DNA of 64,000 nt from Aquanectria penicillioides (Eukaryota > Ascomycota > Sordariomycetes > Hypocreales > Nectriaceae), in contig PYIU01000008.1 in NCBI GenBank assembly GCA_003415625.1, forward strand, positions 2,604,001-2,668,000, written 5' to 3'. Under the pieces are notes generated by a model. It did not search any database, was not told where the DNA came from, and saw only the letters and a list, made by a program, of their open reading frames with translations. The position numbers and the translations under genes were made by a program. Below, one piece after another: positions 1 to 13,130 of this stretch (positions are counted from its first letter, which is position 1; every line of letters starts with the position of its first letter).

Positions 1-150
1 TCACCAGCTTGAATTCGTACACGAGGTCGCACAGCTATGCAGGAGTGAGGGTGACTTAAGTCCACGGGGAGGCCCAGTTAAGTGGTGTATGTAATACTCC
101 CATCTTCTCAGATATACATAGGTGTGTAGCCTCCCTCGATGCTTTAGAAC

Positions 151-658
151 GGGAGCCCATACACACACCGGGTCCGGTGCGAATAAGATCATGTGACTTC
201 AACACACCAGATCCGGTGCGGATAAGATCGCCTTAGTCACAACCTAGATATGTGTGCAGAAGAAATATCCCTCTTTCTCTGCTGGAACAACATTAATTCA
301 TACAGTCTTAGTGTGATAATAATGAATTGAATGCAACTGTTCTATGTATAGTATATTATATATTAGTGATGCATTATCCTAACAGTCAATAGCAAATCTA
401 TAGTATGTATTGAAGGTATCCTTAGGACAATACCTTAGACTCTATATTATTTTATATAAGCTTTGCCTAGTAAGAATAGAGAAGCGGCGATTTGCAAGAG
501 AGAGAATTATTATAGGTTAAATTAATAGTATTGATAGTCAAATTGGGAAGAAAATGTCTTATGAGGTTGTGACTAAGGTGATCTTATCCGCACTGGATCC
601 GGTGTGTTGAAGTCACATGATCTTATTCGCACCGGACCCGGTGTGTGTATGGGCTCCC
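151..658. repeat. Fold-back repeat, 95-bp inverted arms
   Basis: Bases 151-245 and 564-658 are reverse complements over 95 bp with three mismatches, all C/T transitions. They enclose a 318-bp AT-richer spacer. Each arm holds two imperfect copies of a unit built on GATCTTATYCGCACCGG, and each unit carries a palindrome close to CACCGGATCCGGTG. The repeat ends cleanly at GGGAGCCC / GGGCTCCC. No transposase frame is visible inside. This could be a non-autonomous inverted-terminal-repeat element or a fold-back duplication. I see no target duplication beside the arms, so the class is open. Confidence 0.75.
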
Positions 659-960
659 CTTTAGAATTGGGTGCTGAGACTTGGCTGGTAACGCTTAGTC
701 AGCTATCGGATTCGCATCGCCAACTCATATCCAAGAAAACAAAGGCAGGCTGTGCATCTAGGTCATTGGATGTCCTGGCGAGTAATGTAGGGATAATTAT
801 TTTGCTTTGAGAGAATGCGATTTGAACAAGGGAAGTCTCTGTCCTCAGAGCACAGGGTAATGGCCTTGCTAGACGCAAGCGTCAGACTCCGCGCCAGGGC
901 AGCCTTGAGGAACGAGGGTTAGGCGCGGGATGGGATAGAGGCGGGATACGTGATAAAAGA
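659..960. other. Single-copy-looking flank, no gene
   Basis: This stretch of ordinary composition lies between the fold-back repeat and the AT-rich block. I see no coding region with protein-like content and no matching copy elsewhere in the window. AT content rises sharply from about 960. Confidence 0.4.
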
Positions 961-3606
961 GAGGAAGTATCATTAAGCATTAATTAAGGAAAGAGATTAA
1001 ATTAATTAATTATATATATAGCTAGAGAAATTAAATACAATAAGGATTAGTATTTAATGTAATTTAAATAATATATTTTAATTTAATAGTAGATTTATTT
1101 ATTCTATAATGCCTTAAGTTCTTGCCTAGCAGTAAGAAGTCTTGTTTTTATGGCTTAGTATTATTATGCTATTAGGTGTATATTAGGTCCACTTTATTTA
1201 TATTTAGGTTAGGCATTATAGAGGAGCTTTTAGTTAATATCTCTATTATAGTAAAGTTTAATTGCTTTAGCCTTTTAAAAGAAGTCTATTTTAATGCTAC
1301 TAATAGTAGTCTTTTTGTAAATAAGGCTAGCAATAAAAATGCTAAAGGCATTAATAGTAATTATAGTACTACTATTAGGTTTATTGGTATTACTAATAGA
1401 GCTATATTTACTATATTAATAAGATTAATTAATATTGTAGCTATAATTAAGATTAATTTATTTAATCCTTTAGCCTTTTGCTTAAAAGGCAATAAAAACT
1501 TTACTATTATCTTAAAGTAAATAGTAAGGACCTTTTTTAGTATTTTTTCTATTATTATAGGGCTATTAATAGTATCTATAGTAAATATAGTAGACTTATT
1601 TAATAAAAACTAATTGCTTAATATAATAATAAAGATATAGTCTTCTTTATTTACTAATAGATTTACTATAAAGTTATAGTTAAGTAATTTAATAATTTTA
1701 TTAGTATAGTAATATATAGTATTTAGTTTAAAATATATATCTTTTATCTTTATTATTAATTTATAGAGGTATTAGTATAGATTAATAATAATTAAAAGGA
1801 GTATAAAGATTTAAAAGGGGTATTAATTAAGCCTTAGTTCTTTTTCTAGCGATTTTAGCTAAATATATAAGGCTAATTAAATAAAGCTATAGCATTTTAA
1901 TTAAATATTAGAAAATTTATTGCTAAGCTTTTCCTTTAGTAAAAGGTTTTAGCTTAGGCTAATAATAGGTTTAATAAAGCTTATATTAAAGTTTATTATA
2001 AAGAAGTTAAATTAAAAGGCAGTTATTTTAGCTAAAATGCTATATTTTATATTATTATTAAGGACTTAAGGGAAGTATAAAGAGGGGGGAGAAGGGCATA
2101 TAGTTAAATTAAGAGCTTTTAGACCTAAATTAATGCAATTTTATAGTTATATATCTATTTAATTTTATTTTTAGCTCTATTAATATTTATAATTTTCTAT
2201 TTTAGTTTATATAAGTGCACTTTATTGTTTATATTTTACTATTGCTCTATTTAATCTTCTTTCTTTATAGTTTAGCTATAAAGATTTAGGATTAAACTAA
2301 AAAAGGTTATTATTAAACTTCTTTTTTAATTATTAATAGCTTAAAGGCATTTATAGAATGCAATTATAAGCTATAGTAAAGAAGTAATTTTAATAATATT
2401 AATAGTTTTAGCATTTAGTCCTTTAAGCTAATAGTTTTATTTTTTAAAGTAAAGAGTAGGCATTTACTATATTTAAGCAATAAACTATATAGATATATTA
2501 AAGCTAAGGCCTTTAGTATAATTAAGTAGGCCTTACTATTATAAAGAATAAAAGGCTTTTAAGGAGGTTATAATATAGTTAATAAAGTTAAAGTTAATAG
2601 TACTTAAAGAAGTATATTCTTTATATTCTTTAGGGCTATTTAAAGTTAATAAATGCATTAAGGCTTTATATATTAAAGGTAATATAATATATTTATAGCA
2701 GCTTTATATTAGATTATATAATTATATAATAGTATATCTTAAGGTAAATATCTTTTTTAAGGTAGAGGGTTAAAGTAATAAGCAGTTTTTAATAGTTAAT
2801 AATTTAGTATTAAATAAAGTATTTTATTTATATTTATAATATTTTATTTTATTAATCTTTATTTATAATATATATAATATTAAGTATTTATATTTATAGT
2901 ATATTTATAGAGCTTAAATTTAATCTAAAGTTAGGCTAAGGGCTATATTAATGGCTTTTGCCTATTTATTTAAGGATGCCTTATAATGCTTTATAGTATA
3001 GTAATATAAAGCTTTTAAAGGTCCTTTTATTATAGTTAAGTTATATCTTTTTATATATATAGTTAATATAAAAAGCTATAAAAGTAAAAGTATATATTAA
3101 TGCTAAATAGATTATATATAAAAGCAATTATATATATTAATATTTATTATATTTATCTATATTGCTATATATAAAGTGTATTTATTAGGGATGCTTTAAG
3201 CGGCTAATAAGTAAGTAACTATCTTTATAGTATTAAGGTGCCTATATATAAGGGTATTAGTTTTTAGTGGTTATATTTTAGTTATAAGATTATTATTGTT
3301 TTATTATATTTTATAATATCTTAAGGTCCTAATAAATTGCTTAAGGATTTAAAGTTACTATTTATTATTAAAGAGTTATAGTAGTAGCGCTATAATAAAT
3401 TAATTAAAGATTTTAATTTATAGACTAGCTTTATTAATACTAATAATAGCTAATAAATTATTAAGGCTCTATAGAAGGCAGTTTTATAGAAGGCTATTAA
3501 TTCATTAATTATAGATTTTAAGCTTTAAATATTATTTATAGCTATAAGCAGCTAATAGCTAGGTATAAAGTAGGGAGAAGCTATTAATAGTTAAATAGGC
3601 ATAAAT
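961..3606. other. RIP-degraded AT-rich DNA, probable transposon remnant
   Basis: The sequence is strongly AT-rich and TpA-rich with stops in all frames. It lies directly upstream of the Copia-1 insertion and continues on the far side at 10383. Just before the junction (about 3320-3606), one + frame reads as plausible RIP-degraded protein, with CAA/CAG turned into stops. It passes across the pre-insertion site into 10383 without a shift. It may be the upstream part of the Helitron-type element or another element it landed in. I recognise no family. A purine run (GGAAGTATAAAGAGGGGGG) lies near 2069-2100. Open frames such as the 114-codon one at 1176-1520 are by-products of low GC. Confidence 0.45.
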
Positions 3607-3611
3607 AAGGT
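3607..3611. repeat. Copia-1 target-site duplication, left copy
   Basis: AAGGT immediately precedes the left LTR and is repeated exactly at 10378-10382 after the right LTR. Five-bp duplications are typical of Ty1/Copia integration. Confidence 0.9.
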
Positions 3612-3835
3612 TGTTGAACTGAACCAGTTGTGTAATTGTGTGTATTCTTGTTTTCTTCTTGTCCCTCCCAGCCTTACTTCATCGCTCAGGCTCTAAAAGA
3701 GGGGTCAGGTTGCGCTAGACCTAATAGAGCTACATTGTATTCACATAACCTTCATTCAATTATTTTAAGCTTCATTTCTATGATCTAAAGTGCATTCTAG
3801 TGTTTCCCTATATATAGGATACCTTAGGTTTAATA
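3612..3835 (-). repeat. Copia-1 3' LTR
   Basis: This 224-bp LTR runs from TGTTGAACTGAACC to GGTTTAATA on the + strand. It is the 3' LTR because the element is on the minus strand. It keeps more C and G than its partner at 10154-10377, for example CCCTCCCAGCC against CCCTTTTAGCC, so the two LTRs were mutated to different extents. Confidence 0.92.
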
Positions 3836-3845
3836 TACCCCTTTA
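3836..3845 (-). other. Polypurine tract of Copia-1
   Basis: On the minus strand this reads TAAAGGGGTA, directly before the 3' LTR. It is the expected plus-strand primer site for reverse transcription. The same bases sit at 17446-17455 in Copia-2. Confidence 0.8.
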
Positions 3846-5499
3846 GATTTGCTAAAGGCAGGTCTAATATATTTTTTATTTACTGTTTATTTATTGATTC
3901 TATACTTTATTTATAGCTTTCTATCTTTATTTTATGCTTTTATTTTATTTTTATATTTATTGCATTTTTATTGGTATTATTTGCTTAATATTTATTGTTA
4001 TATATAGGCATTTTTAATTACTCTATAAATGCTATCCATTTAGTAGATAGAAACAATAGAATAGTTATAAATTATAATAGAAAGCGTTCTTTAAATTACT
4101 TTACTTTAATCTTACTTTTTGTTTCTATAGAAGGATCCTTATCTATAAATAAAGCAATTTATTCCCTTATTTTAAACTTCTTTTCTTTCTTCTTTCTTTA
4201 GCTTTAATACAATTTTATATATACATCTTTATAGTGTTTTTAGTTTTTAACTTATATATACTAACTGTAGTTATTTTAGTAGATATATACATACACATAT
4301 ATATATATATACACATATATATATACTATATTGTAAATTAATTTTATAGTTTAAAATTAAATTTTACAATTTAAAATTAAATTTTGCAGTTTATTTTTAG
4401 GTTTTATAGCTCTTTTCTTGCTAATTATTTATAATAGTAATAATTCATTTAATAAGCTATCCCCCCCCCTACTAACTCCCTATTGCCCCTACTATAAGTT
4501 ATTTTATAGCTTAAAATTAAGTTATATATTGCTAACTTTATTTTAGCAATATAAATTAACAATAGGGTTATATATAGGCCTAAGCTATTTATATAGCTTA
4601 GGCAGAAGAACTTTTTGCTGCAGCTAAGCATATCGCTAAACTATAAGTATTTTTAAGTTAAATTTTAAGCTTTATTTAACTGTTTTGCTTTATATAGTGC
4701 CTTTTAATAGCAGCTTATGCCCTACCTTACTTATTTATTATCAGCCCTTATAGGCTAAAGCAATAGAAAATATTAAAAGCATTCTAGCACCTTAAAGCAG
4801 TGCTATAAGTGCTATAACCCTAATGGCTGCTGCTGCCCTATATAAGTATATTTGTATTGTTATTTTGCACTTTATTTTGCTAATTTAAATTGTAAAATAG
4901 TCTTTTTGCTGCTCTCTTTATAGCGCTATTCTTCTTAAATTATATTTAAGAAAATAATATTATAAAGAAGGTAAGAGTTTAATTTAGCACTTTATTTTTA
5001 TATTTTAAACTATAAAATTAACTTTTATATTGCAAAAGAAAAATAAGCAATGCATTACTATTAAAGTTATATTAAATAAGTATACTATAAGTACCTTTCT
5101 ATCTATTAAAGACCCTTATTTTTAATAAATAAAATAATTAAAATTATTTTAAAGTTTATTTTACTATTTTATAGCTTATTTTATTATTTTACCTTTTGGC
5201 TAATAGCTACTATAATAGCATTAAATTAATAAATTTTATTGTATTAATACTTTATTCCTTTACTATTTTTATAATATTAAACATTAAAGCTATAAGCCTT
5301 TTAGTATTTTCTTAATTATATATTCTTATAAATCTTAACTTTATTATATTTAAATGCATTTTATTAAGTCTATAAGTTTAAATTGTTTTTAGCTCTTAAA
5401 AAAGGTTTTGCCTTATAATAGCTTTATTAAACTATTAGCTATTAATTTTATACTTTATTTATATAAAATGGAGATTATTCTTACTATTATAAATTGCTT

Positions 5500-8400
5500 T
5501 AGCTAATAATTATATATATTAATATATTTAAGCTTAATCTTTAATTTTTTAAAAGGATTTTAAATAAGTTTAATTATCTATTAGTTATTATAAATAAGTT
5601 TTAAAATAGGATTTTAAAGCTTAATTTTAAGTTCTATAAGTAGTCTCTATTAATAAAGTCCTTTCTTTATAGCTTAAAAGAGAGCAAGCAGTTTTACCTT
5701 TATAGTTAATATTATAATTGTATTTTATTTATTTATATACTATTTAATTAATCCACTAAAAAGTTTTATTATATATACTTATAAACTTTTTTAATTTAAT
5801 ATATTATTAGCAAAAGATGCATTACTATATATTAAGAAGTTATCTTTACCTTTAAGCTATAAAGCAAGAAAATAAATTGCATAAAGATAATACAATACTT
5901 AATTTGCTGCCTTTATATATAGTTCCCTTAAATTTATTATAAATCTTATAAAATATAATATAGTAAATGCAATATTTAATTAAGTAATAATTGCTATATA
6001 AAGGATTAAGCTAATTATTTATTTATATTAATTTATTATACTTTATTTAATAACTTACTTATTTAAAAAGAGTTCTATTTTCTCTATTAAAGTTGCATTT
6101 CCTTTATCTAAAGTATATAATTTATAAATCTTCTTTAAGTATAAGTTTTAAGTTACTTAAATCAATTTTTAACTTTATTCTTAAATAATCTCTATCTTAA
6201 GAAACTACTATAGCTTGCCTTTATTAATTAGTTTATATTTTAACTTTAAACCTATAATTGCTTTATCTATAATTTATTTATATCTTTTAGTATATATTAT
6301 TATAATATTATTTATATAAAAGAAGATAAGAACTCTACTTCTATTATAGCAATACAGTTTATAAGGGATTAATTTAAAACTAATATTTTATAATATTATT
6401 TTAAGCTCTATTTACTATAAAAGAGGTATAATTCTTAGTCTATAAAGTGCTTTCTTAAGTAATAGCACTTAGCCTTTATTTTTGCTCTCTTTATATTTTA
6501 GTAAAGGTCTTATAAATATATCTATTAGCAGTTTTGCATTTATAAATGCATTTACTGCATTAAATTATAGTATCTTAAGATTAAACCTTACTGCAATTGC
6601 AAATAGGGTTTTAAACAATTTTCCTACTAATATAGCAATATATATTTCTTTAGAACTTACCTTTTACTATTAATCTCTTTAAACAATAAGTTTAGCTTTA
6701 TATTTCTATAAATATCTATATTTATTGAACTTATATATATAAACTTATATATAGTTAATAAATTATAAGTTATAAAACTTAATTTTATTTCTTAATATTT
6801 TAATTTAAGACTTTATTTACTAGTAACTCTTTAAGTATATTTTCTCTACTTTTAGAAATATAGCCTTAAACTTATGCCTAAGAATATTTCTATAAGAACT
6901 TAATACCTAAGGTAAGTTCTTTTAATAAAGTTCTTATTTCTTTTAAATAAAGTCTATTTTATCCTTTTATAGCTTATATTTTAGTTTATACTTTCTATAT
7001 TTAATTTTAATATATATTGCCTTAATTATAATAGTATTTCTACATTTTTTAAATAGTATAGCTTTTATTCCTATAAAAAAGGCTTAATAGAGCTTAACCT
7101 ATTCTCTCTATAAGCCAGTATTTAGTATTAAGGGTATTAAGTATTTTCCTTTTTGCTTTATTGCTAAAGCTAAAAAGGCAGAAGCTAAACTTTTTAATAG
7201 AGTTAAAAAGGGTTTAAACTATAGTTAAGTGTATTTTTTATCTTTAATCTACAGTTCATCTATATCTTTCTCCTTTTTAGTTTTTAAGTCTTTAACTATA
7301 TTTTAAAGGCTTGTTTTAATAATTTAAAGCTTATCTTATAGTTAACTAGTATTATCTACTTAATTAACCTACTTAGCATTAAGAAAAGCTTTCATTTATA
7401 TTTATATTTCTTTAAGGGTCTTTTTACCTATAGTTTCTCTTATTTTAGCATTACTTACTAAAAAGAGGTCTTCTTTATTAAAGATAATATCTTAAGTTAT
7501 ATACACTTAATTAATAATTAAATTCTAAATGCAAAAGAGGTTTTAAGAATTATATTCTATAAGATAATCTATTTAAGCCTTTAGGCTTATTTTAAATATA
7601 AATTAATTTTTCTTTAATTAAGTATCTTTAGTTATTATAAATAATTTATAATTAATTGTCCTAAAGTAAGTAATTTGCAGCTTACAATCCTTATTTAAGC
7701 TTTAAATTAATAAAAAGAAGCTCTTATATAATGTTTTCTACTTAAGTCCCTATTTTAGAGTTCAGTTTAATAGATATATCGCTATTCTTACTATCTCTAG
7801 CTATAGTCTAGCTAGTAGACCACTTTTAATTGCAAGAACTTTTATTTTCTCTTTTACTACCCCCTTAAAACATTCTTCTAATCCATTTTATTACTATATT
7901 TAAAGGGCACTTTCTTCTACTACTATTCCTCTTTAATCTAATTATATATAGACTAAATTGCTCTTTTAAAGCTTATTATCTATTTCTATTACTTAAAGTT
8001 TAATTTTATATCTTATTTTTAATATTTAAGTAAAGTTTTATAGTATTAATAATAATTATTCTTCTTTTTAATTTTTAAAGTAATAGTTTTAATATATTCT
8101 TAATATACAGTCTATTATAATAGCATATAAGGAAAGGTTTATTATATTAAGTTAAAAGTTATAGAAGTCTAAAGAAACTTACTCTTTAAAAATTAAGCTT
8201 TATATTTATAGTTTATAGTGCTTTTAGCATTTTATCTTATTTAATCTATAAGCATTATATTTAACTATTATTAGGCCTTTAATCTTTATATTAATAGTAT
8301 AGTTAATTAAGTATTTTAATGCTTTAGGTCCTAAATAATTCAATTAATAATACTATTTTATAGCTTCTATTTATTATAGATATTTTAATATTTATAAATT

Positions 8401-10000
8401 ATAATAAGGTTTATTTATTATAAATAAGCTTTATTCTTAAGTAATAAGCTTATAATCTAAAATATATTAATTATAGGCAATCTTTAATCTATATAAAGCT
8501 TGCCTACTTTTATATTTTAGAATATTATCTCTATTTCTCTAATTCTATTAATAACTATATTAATAAAGTCTTCTTAATAAGACTAGATTTATTCTAATTT
8601 ATAGGCAATAAGCAATACGCCTTAAAACAAAAAAATAAGCTTTGCCTTATAAGTTTTGAACTTTAATTTCTATATCTCTATATCCTAAGATTAAAAGGTT
8701 CTTTAATCCAGTAAAAACAACTTTATTAAATAAAGCTAGTTTAAGATTCTTAAATTTCTTTTTATTATTAAAAATATATAGTATTATCCTTAAGTTAAGT
8801 ATAATTAAGATTTATAATAGGTATTTGCTATATAAAATAAGGAAAATAGCTATAAAATTTAAGATTAGGATTTATAATATTAATTATTAGTTTAAATCCC
8901 TAATTGGTTATATGGTTTGCTTCTTAAGCTTTTTGTATAGTTTCTAGACTTCAATCTAATCTTTTAACTGTATTTCCCATCTCTTATCTATTCATTTCTG
9001 CCTTTCTATTTGCTTAAGTATATTTTTAAGGAATGCAATCTAGCACTTTTAGGTATTGGCATTAAAGTGTAATTTTCTATATAAAATGCAATAATTATCT
9101 TCCTTTAGAGTTTATTTTTATTTCTTTAATTTAAGTTATTTAAGTTATAAGCTCTTTAAATAAGAACATTTTTTAAAAGGTAGGTTTAAGCCTTAAAATA
9201 TAAATCTAAAGTTCCCCTTTTATACTAAAGCTTTATATTACTTTCTTTTAGTCTCTTTTCTTTTTTTAATCTTATATTTAAAACTTAAAGTAAAAGCAGC
9301 TAGTATATAGATACTTTTCTTAATAGTATCTTTATATTATACTTTAGTAATTTAAAGGAATATTTAAAAGTGACTTTTAAGGTATTGTTTTAAGTCTATA
9401 AACTATACATTTAAGTATAAGGCTTTAGCAACATTTCTTATAGTTGCAATCTTTATAGACTATTCCCAATCGATAATCTAGTCTTACTAAATAATTTTAA
9501 GGTTTAAAGTCTATTTTAGCACTTTAAAATAGCATTTTTAAGCTTATTTTCCTCTTAGTGCATTATTAATTCTATATATAGCTTTAAGGTTATTATAGAA
9601 TTTTATAATATTATTATTATTATTCCCTTTATTTATTATAGATAAATATATTTAAATATAATAAAGGCTTATTTTCTCTATTATTTAATTAAGGATATTA
9701 TAGATTCTATTTACTTTAATTTTATATTTTTTTTAATTATAGTAGAATATTATAAGCTTGCATTTTAGCAGTTTTTAGTCTTTAGGAAGCAGCTCTATTA
9801 TTATAATTGCCCTTTATATTAATTAAATAAACTTTAATCTTAAGCTTTTAGCCTTAGCTTCCTCTTTTATAAAGTATTTTATAGCGGTTAGTATTATAGG
9901 CTTAGAAATTTAGGTAGTCTTAAACTAAAAAAAGTCCTTAAGGATTTTAAGCTTCTTAACTTATTCTATAGTAAATTTCACTTTATAGCTTTATTTAAAG
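5500..10000 (-). pseudogene. Copia-1 gag-pol remnant
   Basis: No frame stays open, but conserved motifs survive with RIP changes (G to A on the coding strand, so Asp reads as Asn). The reverse transcriptase active site lies at 6301-6318, where the usual Tyr-Val-Asp-Asp-Ile reads YINNI. It is followed by a Lys-rich stretch as in Copia polymerases. The RNase H motif near 5802-5828 reads NSNASFANN where D.DASFANN is expected, about 160 codons downstream, the normal spacing. A gag zinc-knuckle-like pattern (Cys-x2-Tyr-x3-His-x7-Cys) lies at 9043-9090, near the 5' LTR. About 1.6 kb between RNase H and the 3' LTR has no recognised domain. Coordinates are approximate. Confidence 0.8.
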
Positions 10001-10153
10001 GTTTCCTAATCGTTTAGGTTATTAAAGATATAGGTCTTAAAGGTTATCTTGTGTATTTAGTTTAGAATTGGGATATAAGGTTCGTTTCTTGCTTTTAGAG
10101 CTTAATTGAATAGTTATAGCTGCACTAATAAATATAGCTCTAAGACTCTTAAT

Positions 10154-10377
10154 TGTTGAACTGAACTAGTTGTGTAATTGTGTGTATTCTTGTTTTCTTT
10201 TTGTCCCTTTTAGCCTTGCTTTATTGCTTAGGCTCTAAAAGAGGGGTTAGGTTGCACTAGACCTAATAGAGCTATATTGTATTTATATAACCTTTATTCA
10301 ATTATTTTAAGCTTTATTTCTATAATCTAAAGTGTGTTCTAGTGTTTCCCTGTGTATAGAATACCTTAGGTTTAATA
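10154..10377 (-). repeat. Copia-1 5' LTR
   Basis: This 224-bp LTR has the same length and ends as its partner at 3612-3835. It is followed by the second copy of the AAGGT duplication. Internal sequence begins with AATTAAGAGTCTTAGAGC on the minus strand, where the primer-binding site should lie. I could not assign a tRNA. Confidence 0.92.
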
Positions 10378-10382
10378 AAGGT
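10378..10382. repeat. Copia-1 target-site duplication, right copy
   Basis: AAGGT matches 3607-3611 exactly. Confidence 0.9.
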
Positions 10383-12429
10383 TACTAGCAAAAATGCAAT
10401 TTAGCTTTTATAGAGCTTAAATTAAGCTAATTAATTTAGGCTATTTAATAGTAAGGATTATAATAATGCATTTAAGCTAAATATATATATTTAGTATTTA
10501 ATTAATAGTTATATATATAAATTATATTAATTTTAATTAGGCTAAAGCAATTATCTTTTATACTATTTTTAATTTAATCTATAAAAGTAATATTATTAAG
10601 TAAGGGTTTGCAGTTATTAATATCTTTAACCTTTTTTATAGTAAGTCTTAAAATCACTTAAGTATTTAAATTATATATTTTATTTAGTATTGCTAATACT
10701 ATTAAAGCCACTAATATTACTAATATTAAGTTTTAGTTTAGCTATATAATAAATGCTTTAATCTATATAATAATAGATTTTAAATTAATTTAGGTACTTA
10801 AATTATATAGTTTTATTAAATATACTAAAGATACTAAAGGTACTAAAAATACTAATAGAGATACTAAAGGTACTAAAGCTAATATTGCATTAAGCTATAT
10901 TACTTCTATTAAGGCTAAATATGCCTTTACCTTATAAAGGTTCTATTACAGTAAAGTAAATATAAAGTAAAGTAGTAGCTTATTATTCTATAGATATAGT
11001 ATTAAGTATAGTATAGCTAAAATATAAGCAATATTTATAGATTTAAAGTAAAGAAAGAAATATAAAGAATAAATATAGCTATACTTTTAATTAATAGAAG
11101 TCTACTATTATAGAATAGTATAAAAAGTTATATAAAGCAATTAGCTACTTAAAAGAATAGTTTATTAAAAAGGAGAGGCTTTTTAATAGCTAAAAGTAAT
11201 ATAATATTATATTGCTTAAGCAATAAATTATAGATATAATCTCTTTTTATAGCGCTTTTTATAATATAAATACTTTTTTTATTAAAATATATTTTTTATA
11301 CTATTAAAAATACAGTAAGTAAAAGCTATAATTAATTAAATAAAAGGATTAATTTAGCTTTTTTTTAATAAAGTATTTAAAAATATATAGTTATATAGGG
11401 ATTACTTTATTTTTAGTTATAATATAGAGCTTTATATAAAGTGCACTATTAAAATTAATAAAGGGAGGCTAAGCTATTATAATTATCTTTATAAATAGCT
11501 TTAGTATAAGCATTTCTTTTTTAAGGTTCTTAATAGCTTAATATTAATAAAGAAAAAGCTTATTACTATTAGCTTTTTATTTAGCTTTATTATATAAATT
11601 AATATTTCTAATAGACTAAAGTAAAGTGCTTATACTTATTATATATAGGGCTATATTTATATCTTTTTAAGCAGTATATAAAATATAGTTATTAAAGTTT
11701 TGCCTTATCCCTTAATAAAGGTGCTTAAAAACATTTATATCTTTTAGTATAGATTAAAGAAGCTAATGCTTTAAGATCTATTTAAAATAATATTAATATA
11801 GCAATAGGTAGTAGAAAGGGCTTTATAGTAGCTAATTCTTAATAATTTACTTTATTTTAAGATTTAAGTAAACTAAGCTAAATTAAATAGTTAAAAAGAT
11901 ATACCTTATAGTATTTTAAGGCTTTTATATAAATATATAAAGCAATAGAAGCTATTAATATAAAAAAAGGCATAAATAGTATATATTATTCTTTTAATTA
12001 AATATAGCTTATTAAATAATTTTAGTCTTTATATTAATAATCTTATGCTTATATTATAGGCTAAAGAGTAATATATTTTTTTAAGGCTAAATAGTAATAG
12101 TAATAATAATAGCAATAGCAATAAAATAGTAAAGAAAGATAGCTTTAATAAGCTAAGCTAAAATAATTTTAAGGCAATAAGGCTTAATGCTTATATTAAT
12201 AAAATATTATCTTTTAGTATATTTTTATTAAATACTATACCTAAAGTTATAGATACTAAAAAGTTGCAATTTACTATTAATATTATTATAAAGTATATTA
12301 ATTTAATAGCACTAAGGTTAATAGAGCTTAAGGCAGGCAGTATAAGTATATAGGTCTATAAGGGCTTTAGTAGCCTTTATATCTATTTAGACTATAGTTA
12401 AAGGTATATTAACTTAAATAATCTATTAT

Positions 12430-13130
12430 ACTTTTTTAAGGTATTTCTAACTCTCTTTCCTTAGGGTATTAAAGGTTCCTATTATATTAAGAAGGCAGCT
12501 ATATATTAGGCAATTAATAATATAGAAAAAAAGATTAAAGACTAAAGCTAAAATAATAGCAATAGTAATAGTAATAGTAATAATAAAGGTAATAGTAATA
12601 GAGTTAATAATACTTAAAGCAGTGCAGCTATTATTACTACTATTATTAGGTATAAGTAGGTATAAGCAAATAGTAGTTTTAATTTTATTAATTTCTAAAA
12701 TATAATACTAAAAGTATAGGCTAAAGTAATAATTAGGCATTATAGTAGCTAGTTTAAGAGCTATTATACCTTTACCTTTTTTATCTTTAATATTTTAGTG
12801 CAGTTTTATAATTATAGTATAAGTATAATAAGCATAAGGTAGTTTAATTTTCTTAAGGTTAAGGCAATTATATAGTCCTTAATATTTAAGTACTTTATTT
12901 AAGCTAATATAGAGCTAAAAAGAAATAGTAAAATTAGCAATAAAGAGATTAATAAGCTTTTATATAGTTTATTTATTTATAAATATTAATAGCCTATATT
13001 TAAGGAGGTATAGCTATATATATAAAAGAAGCTATAATTTAATATTATTTATAAAGGTATATTAGTAATTTAGCTAATATTAAACCCTTTTAATATTATT
13101 AGTACTATTAAATTGCGCTTAACTATATAT
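12430..13130 (+). other. Helitron_like_N domain remnant
   Basis: Translation gives a Phe/Pro-rich start (about 12430-12485), then text like RHYSS.F..YYTFTFFIFNI, and finally GILVI.LILNPFNII at 13056-13130. Helitron_like_N domains carry an aromatic-rich region, an FLVFN-like segment and a conserved Leu/Ile-Asn-Pro followed by a basic stretch. Only the domain family is claimed. I did not locate the catalytic His-hydrophobe-His or Tyr residues. Confidence 0.7.

Larger units (their letters stand above)
3612..10377 (-). mobile_element. Copia-1, full-length Ty1/Copia LTR retrotransposon, RIP-degraded
   Basis: The element is 6766 bp with two 224-bp LTRs flanked by the duplication AAGGT. Orientation is minus. 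On that strand the LTR runs TGTTAAAC...GTTCAACA (TG to TA after mutation in places), and a polypurine tract (AAAGGGG) lies just upstream of the 3' LTR at 3836-3845. The LTRs differ from each other almost only by C/T and G/A transitions. The coding part reads gag, then reverse transcriptase, then RNase H, the Copia order. The same family occurs as Copia-2 at 17218-23963. The element lies inside older AT-rich DNA. It is inactive. Confidence 0.93.

Noticed and set aside
813..850. tRNA-like text on the minus strand (GTTCAAATCGCATTCTC)
   Set aside because: The stem next to the T-loop-like bases does not pair and no cloverleaf can be drawn upstream.
1176..1520. 114-codon open frame
   Set aside because: It lies in TpA-rich degraded DNA, with amino acids dictated by AT bias and no recognisable domain.
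6482..6673. 63-codon open frame also present at 20064-20255
   Set aside because: It is antisense to the Copia reverse transcriptase and conserved only because both copies are the same element.
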